Part shown: one piece after another, positions 1-7,836 of the stretch
Numbering within the stretch: the first letter of the stretch is position 1
Layout: every line of letters begins with the position of its first letter
Assembly: GCF_022898935.1 (NCBI RefSeq)
Contig: NZ_JALIRP010000002.1
Coordinates: 620,001 to 684,000 of the forward strand
Reading direction: 5' to 3'
Length of the DNA: 64,000 nucleotides
DNA from: Paenibacillus mangrovi
Lineage (GTDB): Bacteria > Bacillota > Bacilli > Paenibacillales > Paenibacillaceae
The notes under the pieces: generated by a model
The model's input: only the letters and a program-made list of their open reading frames with translations
What the model was told of the DNA's origin: nothing
The model's database searches: none
Made by a program: the position numbers and the translations under genes

Positions 1-1445
1 TTATCCGCGCCCATCTGTTTCAGAATTTCACCGCATTTTGCTCCCATGTATTTCACCAGCTCCCGGTCCTGATCCTCAAAGTCAAACGTAATACGCATAA
101 GCGGGTCGCCGAATTCATCTTTATAGTTTGGATCAAGATCAAGGTAATGGTGTTGGAACGGCATGCAGGATCCTTGGGCTCCCACATTCAGATGGCGGTT
201 CGCATATTTAACCGAGGCAGCCTTGTAGTCCTTGCCCCAAGTCGGCGTACCCGGCGGAACCGTGTTGTTCTGGATCGGACGGGCTCCGGTCTGACTGTAA
301 GAGATGTTTGCCCCGTGGATAAATTTCAAATCCTTGTGATCAAAGTTGTCTCCATTAAAGTCATCGATGCACATGCCAAGTGAGCCCGCTCCGGCAAAGA
401 TGTTGAACTCCTTGTCCTCGTAGAACCCGATACCTGCTCCTTTGAGCACCTGGTAGGCGTAGTTCTTTCCGATCACACCCGTTCCCGTTTTGGGATCATA
501 CGGTTTGCCGATGTCGGACATTAACAATAAGCGCACATTATTAAAGACGTAACTTGTCATCACTACGATATCCGCAGGCTGTTCGTATTCTTCACCTGTT
601 GTGGTGTCGATGTACATTACGCCGGTGGCTTTGCCGCCTTTATGTAGGATCCGCCTCACGTTCGAGTGCGTGCGAAGCTCGAATTTACCCGTGTTTATGG
701 CTACCGGAATCACCGTAACGACCGGATCTGCCTTAGCGCCGTATTCGCAGCCGAATCGTTCGCAGTAACCGCAGTATTGGCAGGCGGCCCGTGCGATCCC
801 GTCCGGGTTCGTGTACTGCTCAGACAGATTTGCGGATGGCATGTGATACGGATGATAGCTCAGCCCTTTGCAGGATTCGGAGAATAATTTCATGCCCGGC
901 GTTATTTTCATCGGTGGCGTCGGATATTTTTCCGAGCGTTTGCCGCCCAGCGGATTCTCCTCACCGGAAATCCCTGCTGTCTTCTCGAATTTGTTGAAAT
1001 ACGGCTCGAGCTGATCATATGTAATGCCCCAGTCCTGAATGACCATGCCGTCCGGAATTTTGCTTTTTCCATATCGCTCAACTGTTTTGGATTTAATCTC
1101 AAAATCATACGGCAGGAATCGGAAGGTTTGTCCATTCCAGTGGACACCCGAACCCCCAAGTCCGTCACCTAGCAAAAATGAACCGTATGAACGCATAGGC
1201 AGTGCCTTGATTTTTTCGTTGCCGCGGAACGTGATCGTTTCTTTAGATAAATCCTGGAACATTTCATATCGCAGCGCATAACGCAGTTCATCGTGAACCA
1301 TGTAGTAGTCTTCTGTTTTGCGCTCTTTGCCGCGTTCCAGGCCAACGACAGACAAGCCGTTTTTGGTCAGCTCCGACGCGATAATACCGCCGCCCCAGCC
1401 GACACCGACAATGACGACATCTGTTTTAGGCAGTTTGGTTGCCAT
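1..1445 (-). CDS. GMC-family oxidoreductase, gluconate 2-dehydrogenase flavoprotein-like subunit (3' end outside window)
   Basis: The reading frame is open from an ATG at 1445 to the window edge, so the C-terminus is missing. The N-terminus carries a Rossmann FAD loop (VIVGVGWGGG, residues about 9-18) followed by an acidic strand end (LERG). Near the edge the protein ends with the GMC-type C-terminal region. An AGAGGTGAT ribosome site precedes the start. The family oxidises gluconate, sorbitol or related polyols at the membrane or cell surface with FAD. This protein has no signal peptide of its own, so export would have to be piggy-back with the Tat-signal small subunit encoded 24 bp upstream. 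The substrate is not decidable from sequence. Confidence 0.85.
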   Translation of the reverse strand, partial: MATKLPKTDVVIVGVGWGGGIIASELTKNGLSVVGLERGKERKTEDYYMVHDELRYALRYEMFQDLSKETITFRGNEKIKALPMRSYGSFLLGDGLGGSGVHWNGQTFRFLPYDFEIKSKTVERYGKSKIPDGMVIQDWGITYDQLEPYFNKFEKTAGISGEENPLGGKRSEKYPTPPMKITPGMKLFSESCKGLSYHPYHMPSANLSEQYTNPDGIARAACQYCGYCERFGCEYGAKADPVVTVIPVAINTGKFELRTHSNVRRILHKGGKATGVMYIDTTTGEEYEQPADIVVMTSYVFNNVRLLLMSDIGKPYDPKTGTGVIGKNYAYQVLKGAGIGFYEDKEFNIFAGAGSLGMCIDDFNGDNFDHKDLKFIHGANISYSQTGARPIQNNTVPPGTPTWGKDYKAASVKYANRHLNVGAQGSCMPFQHHYLDLDPNYKDEFGDPLMRITFDFEDQDRELVKYMGAKCGEILKQMGAD

Positions 1446-1469
1446 TGATATCACCTCTGTTTTTTTGTA

Positions 1470-2258
1470 TTAGCCATGTGGTAAATGCTCTCTCAAACTG
1501 ACAGGCGGCATTTTCTCGAATTTATCCTGCTCGATAATTTTCGTATAGGACATCTGGTTTCCCGGGAAATTTTTCAGCTTCCAGCCGGCCATATTGCCGT
1601 TTCCGCCGTACAGCGGATCCGCATAGACGCCTTCCAGCGTGCTTCCGAACAACGTTTTGAAAAAACCGCTGGCAGAAATCGTGGTAAGCTTGACCTCATC
1701 CGTTTCAAAGGCTTTCAGTACGGTATCCTGCTGCTCAGGTGTAAGATCCTTGAATTTTTTCTGGAATTTCTTATTGCTGTAGTTCTGCATTTCCTGAAGG
1801 CCAATGTCAAAAATCTCTCTGCGCTTTAGGCGCCCCTGATATCCCTGTGTGGTTTCGCCTTTAAAAAATGGACCCTGCATATATTCCTTGCCGTTGGTTC
1901 CCCACTCGCCTGCAAGCTGGTGGTCGATATAATAAGCGACCCCGATCTCTTTGGCGCCTGGTCCGTTATCATCCGCAGGGAAAAGGCGTTCTGTTGCGGC
2001 CTCCGTAATCAGGAATTGTTCCTGGGTGAAATACATCAGCGCCTGGTTGAAGTTGACGGTCTCAGCTGCAGGTGGTTTATTTACGGCTGTATTTCCGGTA
2101 TTCGTTGTCGGTTTTTTGGGTGTCCTCAGTAAGCTGCCTACCACTCCGCCGACGATCAGTCCGCCCACCGCATATCCGGTATTTTTCAAGAAGTTCCGCC
2201 TGGACTGATCGGGTTCTTTATCGTCTTTTAAATCCTGCTCTTCCGTCTCATTAGCCAT
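1470..2258 (-). CDS. Gluconate 2-dehydrogenase subunit 3-like protein with Tat signal
   Basis: This 262-residue protein has a twin-arginine signal (SRRNFLK followed by the hydrophobic stretch GYAVGGLIVGGVVGSLL), then a Thr/Pro/Asn-rich linker and a globular domain resembling gluconate 2-dehydrogenase subunit 3 (Pfam PF13618). The ATG at 2258 is chosen because AGGAGGTTAG lies just upstream; an in-frame ATG 57 bp further up lacks such a site. It is the first gene of a two-gene operon with the flavoprotein gene, 24 bp apart. In the family the small subunit partners and exports the FAD subunit. The Tat translocase genes lie 1 kb away, which fits the signal type. Confidence 0.85.
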   Translation of the reverse strand: MANETEEQDLKDDKEPDQSRRNFLKNTGYAVGGLIVGGVVGSLLRTPKKPTTNTGNTAVNKPPAAETVNFNQALMYFTQEQFLITEAATERLFPADDNGPGAKEIGVAYYIDHQLAGEWGTNGKEYMQGPFFKGETTQGYQGRLKRREIFDIGLQEMQNYSNKKFQKKFKDLTPEQQDTVLKAFETDEVKLTTISASGFFKTLFGSTLEGVYADPLYGGNGNMAGWKLKNFPGNQMSYTKIIEQDKFEKMPPVSLREHLPHG

Positions 2259-2409
2259 ACAGCTAACCTCCTGATCCATGTAATTTTTCCCAATACGAAT
2301 TGGGTTTAGCATCATTTTCTTGTTATTTTGTCGAAAAATCCCACAAATAATGCATTCCCCAAAAGATAATCATAATTGTATGTTCAACCTATCCAGGGAG
2401 GGATCATCA

Positions 2410-3144
2410 ATGAAAGGATCTTGGGCAAAAATGGCCGTCCCCGCTTTCTGTGTTGCTATAGCCTTAACCGGCTGTAATACCGGCACGCAGCAGAAGGCGC
2501 AAACCCAGCCGGTGCGGATCCAGTCTCAACCGGGCACGCATCATACGAACACCACGGAAAGCCATCCGCATGTAAACAGCATCAAGGTGATTCCAAAATA
2601 TAATGGCGAAAAGGCACTCACGACCAATCAGAATGGAACAACCTACAGTGGTATGGGTACAGGGGTTTATAGCCGCATCGGAACGTCCAGCCTGCACGAT
2701 ACTCCGGAATCGATTACGCTTGAAAACCGTCTTGAGGCAGCGGGGATTACAGGAGTTACGGTATTGGCACTGGAGGACTCGGTATATATCGGGGATCCTG
2801 AGAAGCATACCCATACGGAAAACTCAAAGCCTCAGCCGCATAAAGTTCTAAGCCCGCAGGAAGGTGCATCCGGCAAAGGCTACATGAGCCCTAAAGGTAC
2901 CGGTTATTCTATCGGTTCACGGGATATTAATGATAAAAACCTGAACCTGATTGAGCAAGAAGTTGAAGGCGCATACGGCAAAAAGGTGAAGATTTACACC
3001 GTTCATGATCCGAAGGCCATTAAAGCCATTGAAAAGGTTAAAACCGACATGCGTGCTGGCAAGCCCATCAATCAGAGTAATATTGAGACGGTCAAAAAGA
3101 ATGCCGAACTGCATACCAACAATCAAAGCGGACCAAGCAAATAA
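2410..3144 (+). CDS. YhcN/YlaJ-like spore lipoprotein
   Basis: A 244-residue lipoprotein with a signal peptide ending in the lipobox LTGC (Cys22), then a polar His/Thr/Gln-rich region. A C-terminal part (EGAYGKKVKIYTVHDPKAIKAIEKV, split around residues 195-220) resembles the YhcN/YlaJ sporulation lipoprotein family (PF09580), usually forespore-associated and influencing germination. The ATG at 2410 follows the ribosome site GGGAGGGATC; the longer open frame to 2320 has no site. It is divergent from the gluconate dehydrogenase operon and ends at a hairpin terminator. The family call rests on domain style and is moderate. Confidence 0.65.
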   Translation: MKGSWAKMAVPAFCVAIALTGCNTGTQQKAQTQPVRIQSQPGTHHTNTTESHPHVNSIKVIPKYNGEKALTTNQNGTTYSGMGTGVYSRIGTSSLHDTPESITLENRLEAAGITGVTVLALEDSVYIGDPEKHTHTENSKPQPHKVLSPQEGASGKGYMSPKGTGYSIGSRDINDKNLNLIEQEVEGAYGKKVKIYTVHDPKAIKAIEKVKTDMRAGKPINQSNIETVKKNAELHTNNQSGPSK

Positions 3145-3165
3145 GCCGCTGACCCTAAATACATG

Positions 3166-3212
3166 AACACCTCCTTTAGCACTTGCGGCGCTTGAGGAGG
3201 TGTTTTGGTTTG
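3166..3212 (+). terminator. Rho-independent terminator after the YhcN-like gene
   Basis: Perfect 9-bp stem AACACCTCC (3166-3174) and GGAGGTGTT (3196-3204), followed by TTGGTTTGGG. It lies between convergent genes. The thymine run favours the plus strand. Confidence 0.7.
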
Positions 3213-3224
3213 GGAATTAATCTA

Positions 3225-3425
3225 CTAATTTTTCTCAGCGAGTTTTTCTGGCTCCACTACGGCTTCATTTGTAATTTCCTCAACAACGCCTTTCGTTGAA
3301 GAACGGAACTCACGCAGCGTATCGCCTACAGCTCGCCCCAGCTGCGGCAGCTTGGATGGACCGAATACCACCAGAGCAATCATCAAAATGATAAGCAGCC
3401 CCGGTAACCCGATATTGTTAAACAT
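3225..3425 (-). CDS. tatA: Sec-independent translocase protein TatA
   Basis: A 66-residue protein with the TatA plan: a short N-terminal transmembrane helix (residues about 5-22), the hinge [14 protein letters not shown], then an amphipathic helix (DTLREFRSS) and a charged tail. The ATG at 3425 is chosen because GGGAGG precedes it. That site and the start codon lie inside the last codons of tatC, giving an 8-bp overlap and implying translational coupling. TatA multimerises to form the protein-conducting part of the minimal TatA-TatC translocase of Firmicutes. The neighbouring Tat-signal gluconate dehydrogenase subunit is an obvious candidate cargo. Confidence 0.95.
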   Translation of the reverse strand: MFNNIGLPGLLIILMIALVVFGPSKLPQLGRAVGDTLREFRSSTKGVVEEITNEAVVEPEKLAEKN

Positions 3426-4176
3426 GATTGGTGCCTCCCTTCGGATCAATAAGTGGATTGTTCAACTCTTTCCGATGCAAGTACCACCGGGAAACAAGAA
3501 TGCTGAGCTCAAACAGCAGAATGAGCGGAATAGTCACAGACAGATGGGAAACAAAGTCCGGAGGTGAGATCATGGAGCCAACTACAGCAAGGGCAAGATA
3601 GACATATTTACGGGCTTTTCTCAGCAGCGCCGGCCCCAAAATACCCAGCCGGGTCAGAAACAGCACAACAGCGGGCATTTCAAAAGCTAAAGCTAGCGGA
3701 AATACCACGCTGAACATCAAGGAAAAATACTTGTCCATTCCATAGGTCTCCACGGCTCCCACCGTCTTGTTCATTGAGGAGAGGAAAGTAACCATCATCG
3801 GAAAAGCGACGTAAAAGCTGAATGCCACCCCGATGAAAAAAAGAACGAACGCCAACGGAACAAACCAGAAGGTTTTCTTGGCCTCATCTTCGGTCAGTCC
3901 GGGACGTACAAACGCCCATATATGATACAGTGCCAGTGGAACAGTGAAAAAAACAGCCACCAGAAAACCGCATTTCATATAAATGAACATGCCATCCGTC
4001 AGCGAAAATACATTCCACGCGATATCCGCGGCGGCAGGCCGATTTTTAATGTACAGCAGCACTTTTGGCGACATGTACAAGCCCGCGGCCAGTGTCAGGA
4101 TAAAAAAGAGCATTACCCAGATCAGGCGTTTTCGGAGCTCCGTCAAATGGGTGATCCACTCATCACTGTTAATCAA
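3418..4176 (-). CDS. tatC: Twin-arginine translocase subunit TatC
   Basis: A 252-residue polytopic membrane protein with six hydrophobic segments and the N-terminal cytoplasmic motif [11 protein letters not shown] that in TatC helps recognise twin-arginine signals. The start is taken as TTG at 4176, preceded by GAGGAGGCGG; the open frame runs further to 4293 without any site. TatC docks Tat precursors, then recruits TatA. It overlaps tatA by 8 bp in the same operon. The first 49 nt of this gene are part of a sequence that recurs at 15139-15193 (see repeat entries). Confidence 0.95.
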   Translation of the reverse strand: MINSDEWITHLTELRKRLIWVMLFFILTLAAGLYMSPKVLLYIKNRPAAADIAWNVFSLTDGMFIYMKCGFLVAVFFTVPLALYHIWAFVRPGLTEDEAKKTFWFVPLAFVLFFIGVAFSFYVAFPMMVTFLSSMNKTVGAVETYGMDKYFSLMFSVVFPLALAFEMPAVVLFLTRLGILGPALLRKARKYVYLALAVVGSMISPPDFVSHLSVTIPLILLFELSILVSRWYLHRKELNNPLIDPKGGTNHV

Positions 4177-4283
4177 TGAACCGCCTCCTCTTTTGGCGCC
4201 TCGTCGCCAAGTTTTCCGGCTCCGATGCTCCAAGGTAATGTATATTGTATCCAGATTGTGCAGAATTATTGCTGAATATGTCG
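4128..4283. repeat. Left copy of a split direct repeat (tatC 5' end and upstream region)
   Basis: Positions 4128-4159 (32 nt, inside the tatC 5' coding end) are identical to 15139-15170. Positions 4261-4283 upstream of tatC match 15170-15192 at 20 of 23 positions. In the left copy the two blocks are 101 bp apart; in the right copy they are fused. The left copy is functional tatC sequence, so it is the likely ancestor. Confidence 0.85.
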
Positions 4284-4354
4284 AAATGCGCATGATGACA
4301 TATTATTAGCGCATGTCCAGCATTTTTACGGCGATTTCACAGGGGTCCACAGAT

Positions 4355-7300
4355 TTACAATAACAGTAAAAAATGATCGATATCGCCCAATAGGTTCGGG
4401 GGAATTTGGTTCTGCTGCACGACCTCTGCCGCGAGCTTCGGTATCGGGCGTGCTGCGATGACTTGGCCAAAGCCTCCAAGCTCGCGCAATCGTCCGAAAT
4501 ATTCCTGTTTGCCCGACTTCCGGTACAGCGCCTCGTTCAAGGATAACGCTGCAGTCCGAAGTTCGGGCGAGTCGGGCTCCAGTTGCCACATCGCGAAGCG
4601 AATGGCAGCCTGGTCCTGCTCACCGGCGTATTGTTCCGCCATATACCGCAGTTCGTCCATCGCCTCACCGGGGCTGATCCGTCTCAAGCCCGTCTTTAGA
4701 TGCAGCAGCTGTACATTCAGCTTGACCTGCAAGTCCCGCCGCCCTAGCCGAATGGCGAGCTTCAGCGCCTCTTCGGCGGCATCCGCAGCGTTTGCGTATT
4801 GATTCTGCCGCTCCCTCAGCAAGCTCATGAAATAGAGCGCCTCGCATTCGAAGAAAGGGATGCGAAGCTTCTTGGTTAACCGCGCCGAACGTTCGATCCA
4901 CCGGTCGGCTTCGTCATACCGATGCTGCTCCATTAGATTGCAGCCTTCGATGCCGAGCACGACGGAGGCAATATGCCAATCCTGAATCCGTACCGCTTCT
5001 TCAAGGCAGAAGGCGATGCATTGTTCCGCTTGCAGGCGGGAACCGAGCAAATGATAATATTTGCCCAAAAAACCTAGTCCCATGGCGAAGCCCATTCGCG
5101 CCCCGATCGACTTGCTGATCTTCAGCTTCTCAACGATGCGGTCGTAAGCGAGGTCCATATCGTCCGTCTCAAAATAAACCAAAGCCAGTCCGCCCATCGC
5201 TTCTCCGACAAAAAACGCGTCCCGGATTTCCTTGGCGAGGCCGATCTGTCTCTGGAACCAATGAATCGCTTGGTCGTACTCGCATTGGTCGTAATGCAGG
5301 AAGCCGATCATTCCGAGGAACCGGATATCGTCTTGCGTTTGTTTACCGGTATGAGGCAACTCCATTCTTTCCATGAAATAACGAAGCGATTTGTCGTAGC
5401 TTGCCATAAAATAATACAAAATACCGAGCGTTCCGTATGCGAAGCTGAGTCCGTCATGGTCCTCCGTTAGCTTGAAATGGTAGGACGCCCGTTCCAGATG
5501 GAACCCGGCTTCCTCGTATTTGCCCAGCAGACGCAAGCAGTTGCCTAGCGCGACGTCGCAATAGGATCGCTCATTGATCGTAACCAAGTATCCGTAACGC
5601 TCAAGCCACTCTTTGTAAGTGTTCTCCGCTTCGTTCCAATCTCCCGTTACGATCAAAGCGTCGCCGAGCTTCATCAGAACGGGCAAAGTCTGTTCGGGAG
5701 GCAGTAGGCTGAACAGCTTCCGGTAATAATTGATCCTTGTGTCATTGGCATAGATCTTCTCCGCCGCCGTTGCGGCCATTTCATAGTAGGAGGTGGCCTC
5801 CCGTTCCATCCCTGCAAGCTCGTAGTGAAAGGCGATTTCTCCGGCAACCGCTTCGATCTGCCCCCGGTGATAGGCGAGCAGCCCCTCCGCGATTTGCCTG
5901 TGACACCTGCGCCGCCTGCTCTCATTGTTCACCTTGTACGCGGTTTCCTTGATAATGTCATGGGTGAAGCCGTATTTCCCGCCCCCAGCCTCCTGCAAAA
6001 CCTTCAATTGCACCAGCTGCTCCGTGCGCACAAGAATCATCTCTTCCTCCACGTCCATAACCACCGTCAATTGCGCTGAGGATACGGGCCTTCCGATGGC
6101 GGCGATGATCGATACAAGCTGGCGATTGACCGGCGACAGCCTGTTCAACCGATTCTCGATAACGGATTTCGCCACTTGCGACAGACGAAATTCACCGCTG
6201 TCCCCGCTCGCTTGCCATTCCCGCAACGTTTCCATAATAAACAGCGGATTGCCGCCGGTTTCCGCGTATAAAACTGAGGAATGGCGGTCCGCCAGCGCAT
6301 CGCCGACCGTTGCGGCCGCCAGGTGGTTCGTTTCGTCTCGGCTAAGCGGAGCCAGCTCGATTTCGGTCAACTTTCGCTCGGACCGAAGCTCGTCTAGAAC
6401 ATGCGCGACGGCATCGCCCGGATCCTCGTCCGTTCTCATCGTCGCCACCACGAGCAGTTTGGCTTTGGAATCGCTGCGGATTAGGTAGGAAAGAAGCTGA
6501 AGCGTCTCTTCGTCGCTCCACTGGATATCGTCAAGGAGAAGCATCAGAGGTTCGCTGGCCAGCAGCATCCGTTCGATCGCTTCATACCACTTATTCAACT
6601 GCCATTTCTCTTGAATCGGAGACGGCTTCGGCAAGTCCGGATACCGCTCTAACAGTTCGGGCAGCAGACGCGCCAATTCGGACAGCCACACCGAACCGAG
6701 CTTTGGCAGCGGAAGGCTCCGGAGCCAGTTGGTTACCGGTGTATAGGATAGCGACCTGACCGACGGATAGCATCCGGCGAAGGCGGTTTGAACCCCCAAG
6801 CTTTCCAAGCATGCCTTAAACTCCAGGGCTAGTCGGGATTTGCCAATTCCCGCCTCCCCCTTCAATAGAAGCAAGGCGTTTCCGCCGGCCGCGATTTGCT
6901 TCCAGGCGCTCAGCAGGCCTTCCCATTCGCCGATTCTGCCGATCAGCGGGACTCTGCTTGGCAAGGCCGTTATTATCCCACTCCCGTTTTTCGTCAGTAT
7001 TTCAAATAGATGCAGTGTCTCCTCCGAAGGCGCGATTCCAAGTTCGGCTTGTAATACATCGCACAGCTTCCGATAGGATTGCACGACGCCGGCCATATCT
7101 TTGTTCAAGGCGTGCAGCCGCATCACCGTGCGGTACGTTTCCTCCCTTAACGGGTCCTGAACGAGCAGCATATGCGCGAAAAACAAAGCCGACGCGTAAT
7201 CCCGCTGACGTTCCAAAATCAAAACAAGCTTGTCGAGCACGGTCAAGTACGTCTGCGCCAGCCGCTCCCGCTTCGCCGCGAGCCACTCATCACCGAATTC

Positions 7301-7693
7301 GGACAGCAGCTCTCCTCTGTATAGCTCTACCGCTCTGCGCAGCTTGTAAACCGTTGTTCCTTGCGCCGCCTGTTCGAATTCGTGTATATCCGAATAAAAA
7401 GGCAGTTCACGATTCAGACAGATGGATGCGTGCGTAATCTTCAGATAACGGTCGATTCTCGGAACAGATTCCCGAAGATCGTGAAGAAGCTTCCGCAAAT
7501 TAGACAACGCTTGCTTCTCGGTGGAATCGGGCCAGAAATGAAAAGCGATTTGCCTTCTGCTTGGAGGCGCATCAAAAGAGAGAACCAAGTAAGCAAGCAG
7601 CAGTGTGGCTTTTTTGCCGGGGATTTCCGATTGGTCTTCGCCATCGAGGGTAATTTTCAAACTGCCTAACAACTGATAACTGCAGCCTGCCAA
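4355..7693 (-). CDS. SARP-type transcriptional regulator with STAND ATPase and TPR domains
   Basis: About 1112 residues. In order: an OmpR-like winged helix (residues about 5-95), a bacterial transcriptional activator (BTAD) domain (about 97-240), an AAA/STAND ATPase with Walker A GEAGIGKS (about 279-286) and Walker B LMLLLDDIQW, then a long helical TPR-like C-terminal half (about 600-1060). Unlike MalT/LAL regulators, no LuxR-type HTH is visible at the C-terminus. GTG at 7702 is also possible, but GGAGGTGAGCCGT places TTG at 7693 at normal spacing. SARP-family regulators activate adjacent operons when the ATPase is switched on by a ligand. It is encoded just downstream of the SLH surface-protein operon, which is the natural target candidate. 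Confidence 0.85.
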   Translation of the reverse strand: MAGCSYQLLGSLKITLDGEDQSEIPGKKATLLLAYLVLSFDAPPSRRQIAFHFWPDSTEKQALSNLRKLLHDLRESVPRIDRYLKITHASICLNRELPFYSDIHEFEQAAQGTTVYKLRRAVELYRGELLSEFGDEWLAAKRERLAQTYLTVLDKLVLILERQRDYASALFFAHMLLVQDPLREETYRTVMRLHALNKDMAGVVQSYRKLCDVLQAELGIAPSEETLHLFEILTKNGSGIITALPSRVPLIGRIGEWEGLLSAWKQIAAGGNALLLLKGEAGIGKSRLALEFKACLESLGVQTAFAGCYPSVRSLSYTPVTNWLRSLPLPKLGSVWLSELARLLPELLERYPDLPKPSPIQEKWQLNKWYEAIERMLLASEPLMLLLDDIQWSDEETLQLLSYLIRSDSKAKLLVVATMRTDEDPGDAVAHVLDELRSERKLTEIELAPLSRDETNHLAAATVGDALADRHSSVLYAETGGNPLFIMETLREWQASGDSGEFRLSQVAKSVIENRLNRLSPVNRQLVSIIAAIGRPVSSAQLTVVMDVEEEMILVRTEQLVQLKVLQEAGGGKYGFTHDIIKETAYKVNNESRRRRCHRQIAEGLLAYHRGQIEAVAGEIAFHYELAGMEREATSYYEMAATAAEKIYANDTRINYYRKLFSLLPPEQTLPVLMKLGDALIVTGDWNEAENTYKEWLERYGYLVTINERSYCDVALGNCLRLLGKYEEAGFHLERASYHFKLTEDHDGLSFAYGTLGILYYFMASYDKSLRYFMERMELPHTGKQTQDDIRFLGMIGFLHYDQCEYDQAIHWFQRQIGLAKEIRDAFFVGEAMGGLALVYFETDDMDLAYDRIVEKLKISKSIGARMGFAMGLGFLGKYYHLLGSRLQAEQCIAFCLEEAVRIQDWHIASVVLGIEGCNLMEQHRYDEADRWIERSARLTKKLRIPFFECEALYFMSLLRERQNQYANAADAAEEALKLAIRLGRRDLQVKLNVQLLHLKTGLRRISPGEAMDELRYMAEQYAGEQDQAAIRFAMWQLEPDSPELRTAALSLNEALYRKSGKQEYFGRLRELGGFGQVIAARPIPKLAAEVVQQNQIPPNLLGDIDHFLLLL

Positions 7694-7776
7694 ACGGCTC
7701 ACCTCCGATCGTCAATCGGATCTTTGTAAATTGTATTCGCTTATTGTGCAGAAATGCCTTACGACAAGCCGGATAA

Positions 7777-7809
7777 TAAAGATCCTTTGACGAGGTCAAA
7801 GGATCTTTA
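7777..7809 (-). terminator. Terminator hairpin of the SLH-propeller operon
   Basis: Perfect 15-bp inverted repeat (7777-7791 and 7795-7809) with a 3-nt loop, 28 bp beyond the stop codon of the SLH gene. On the minus strand the stem is followed by a T-rich stretch. It separates that operon from the SARP regulator gene. Confidence 0.8.
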
Positions 7810-7836
7810 TGGAATCGATATCGCCGCCGAAGATTT

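Noticed and set aside
5925..6488. 187-codon plus-strand open frame
   Set aside because: Opposite the SARP gene, with low-complexity composition and no ribosome site.
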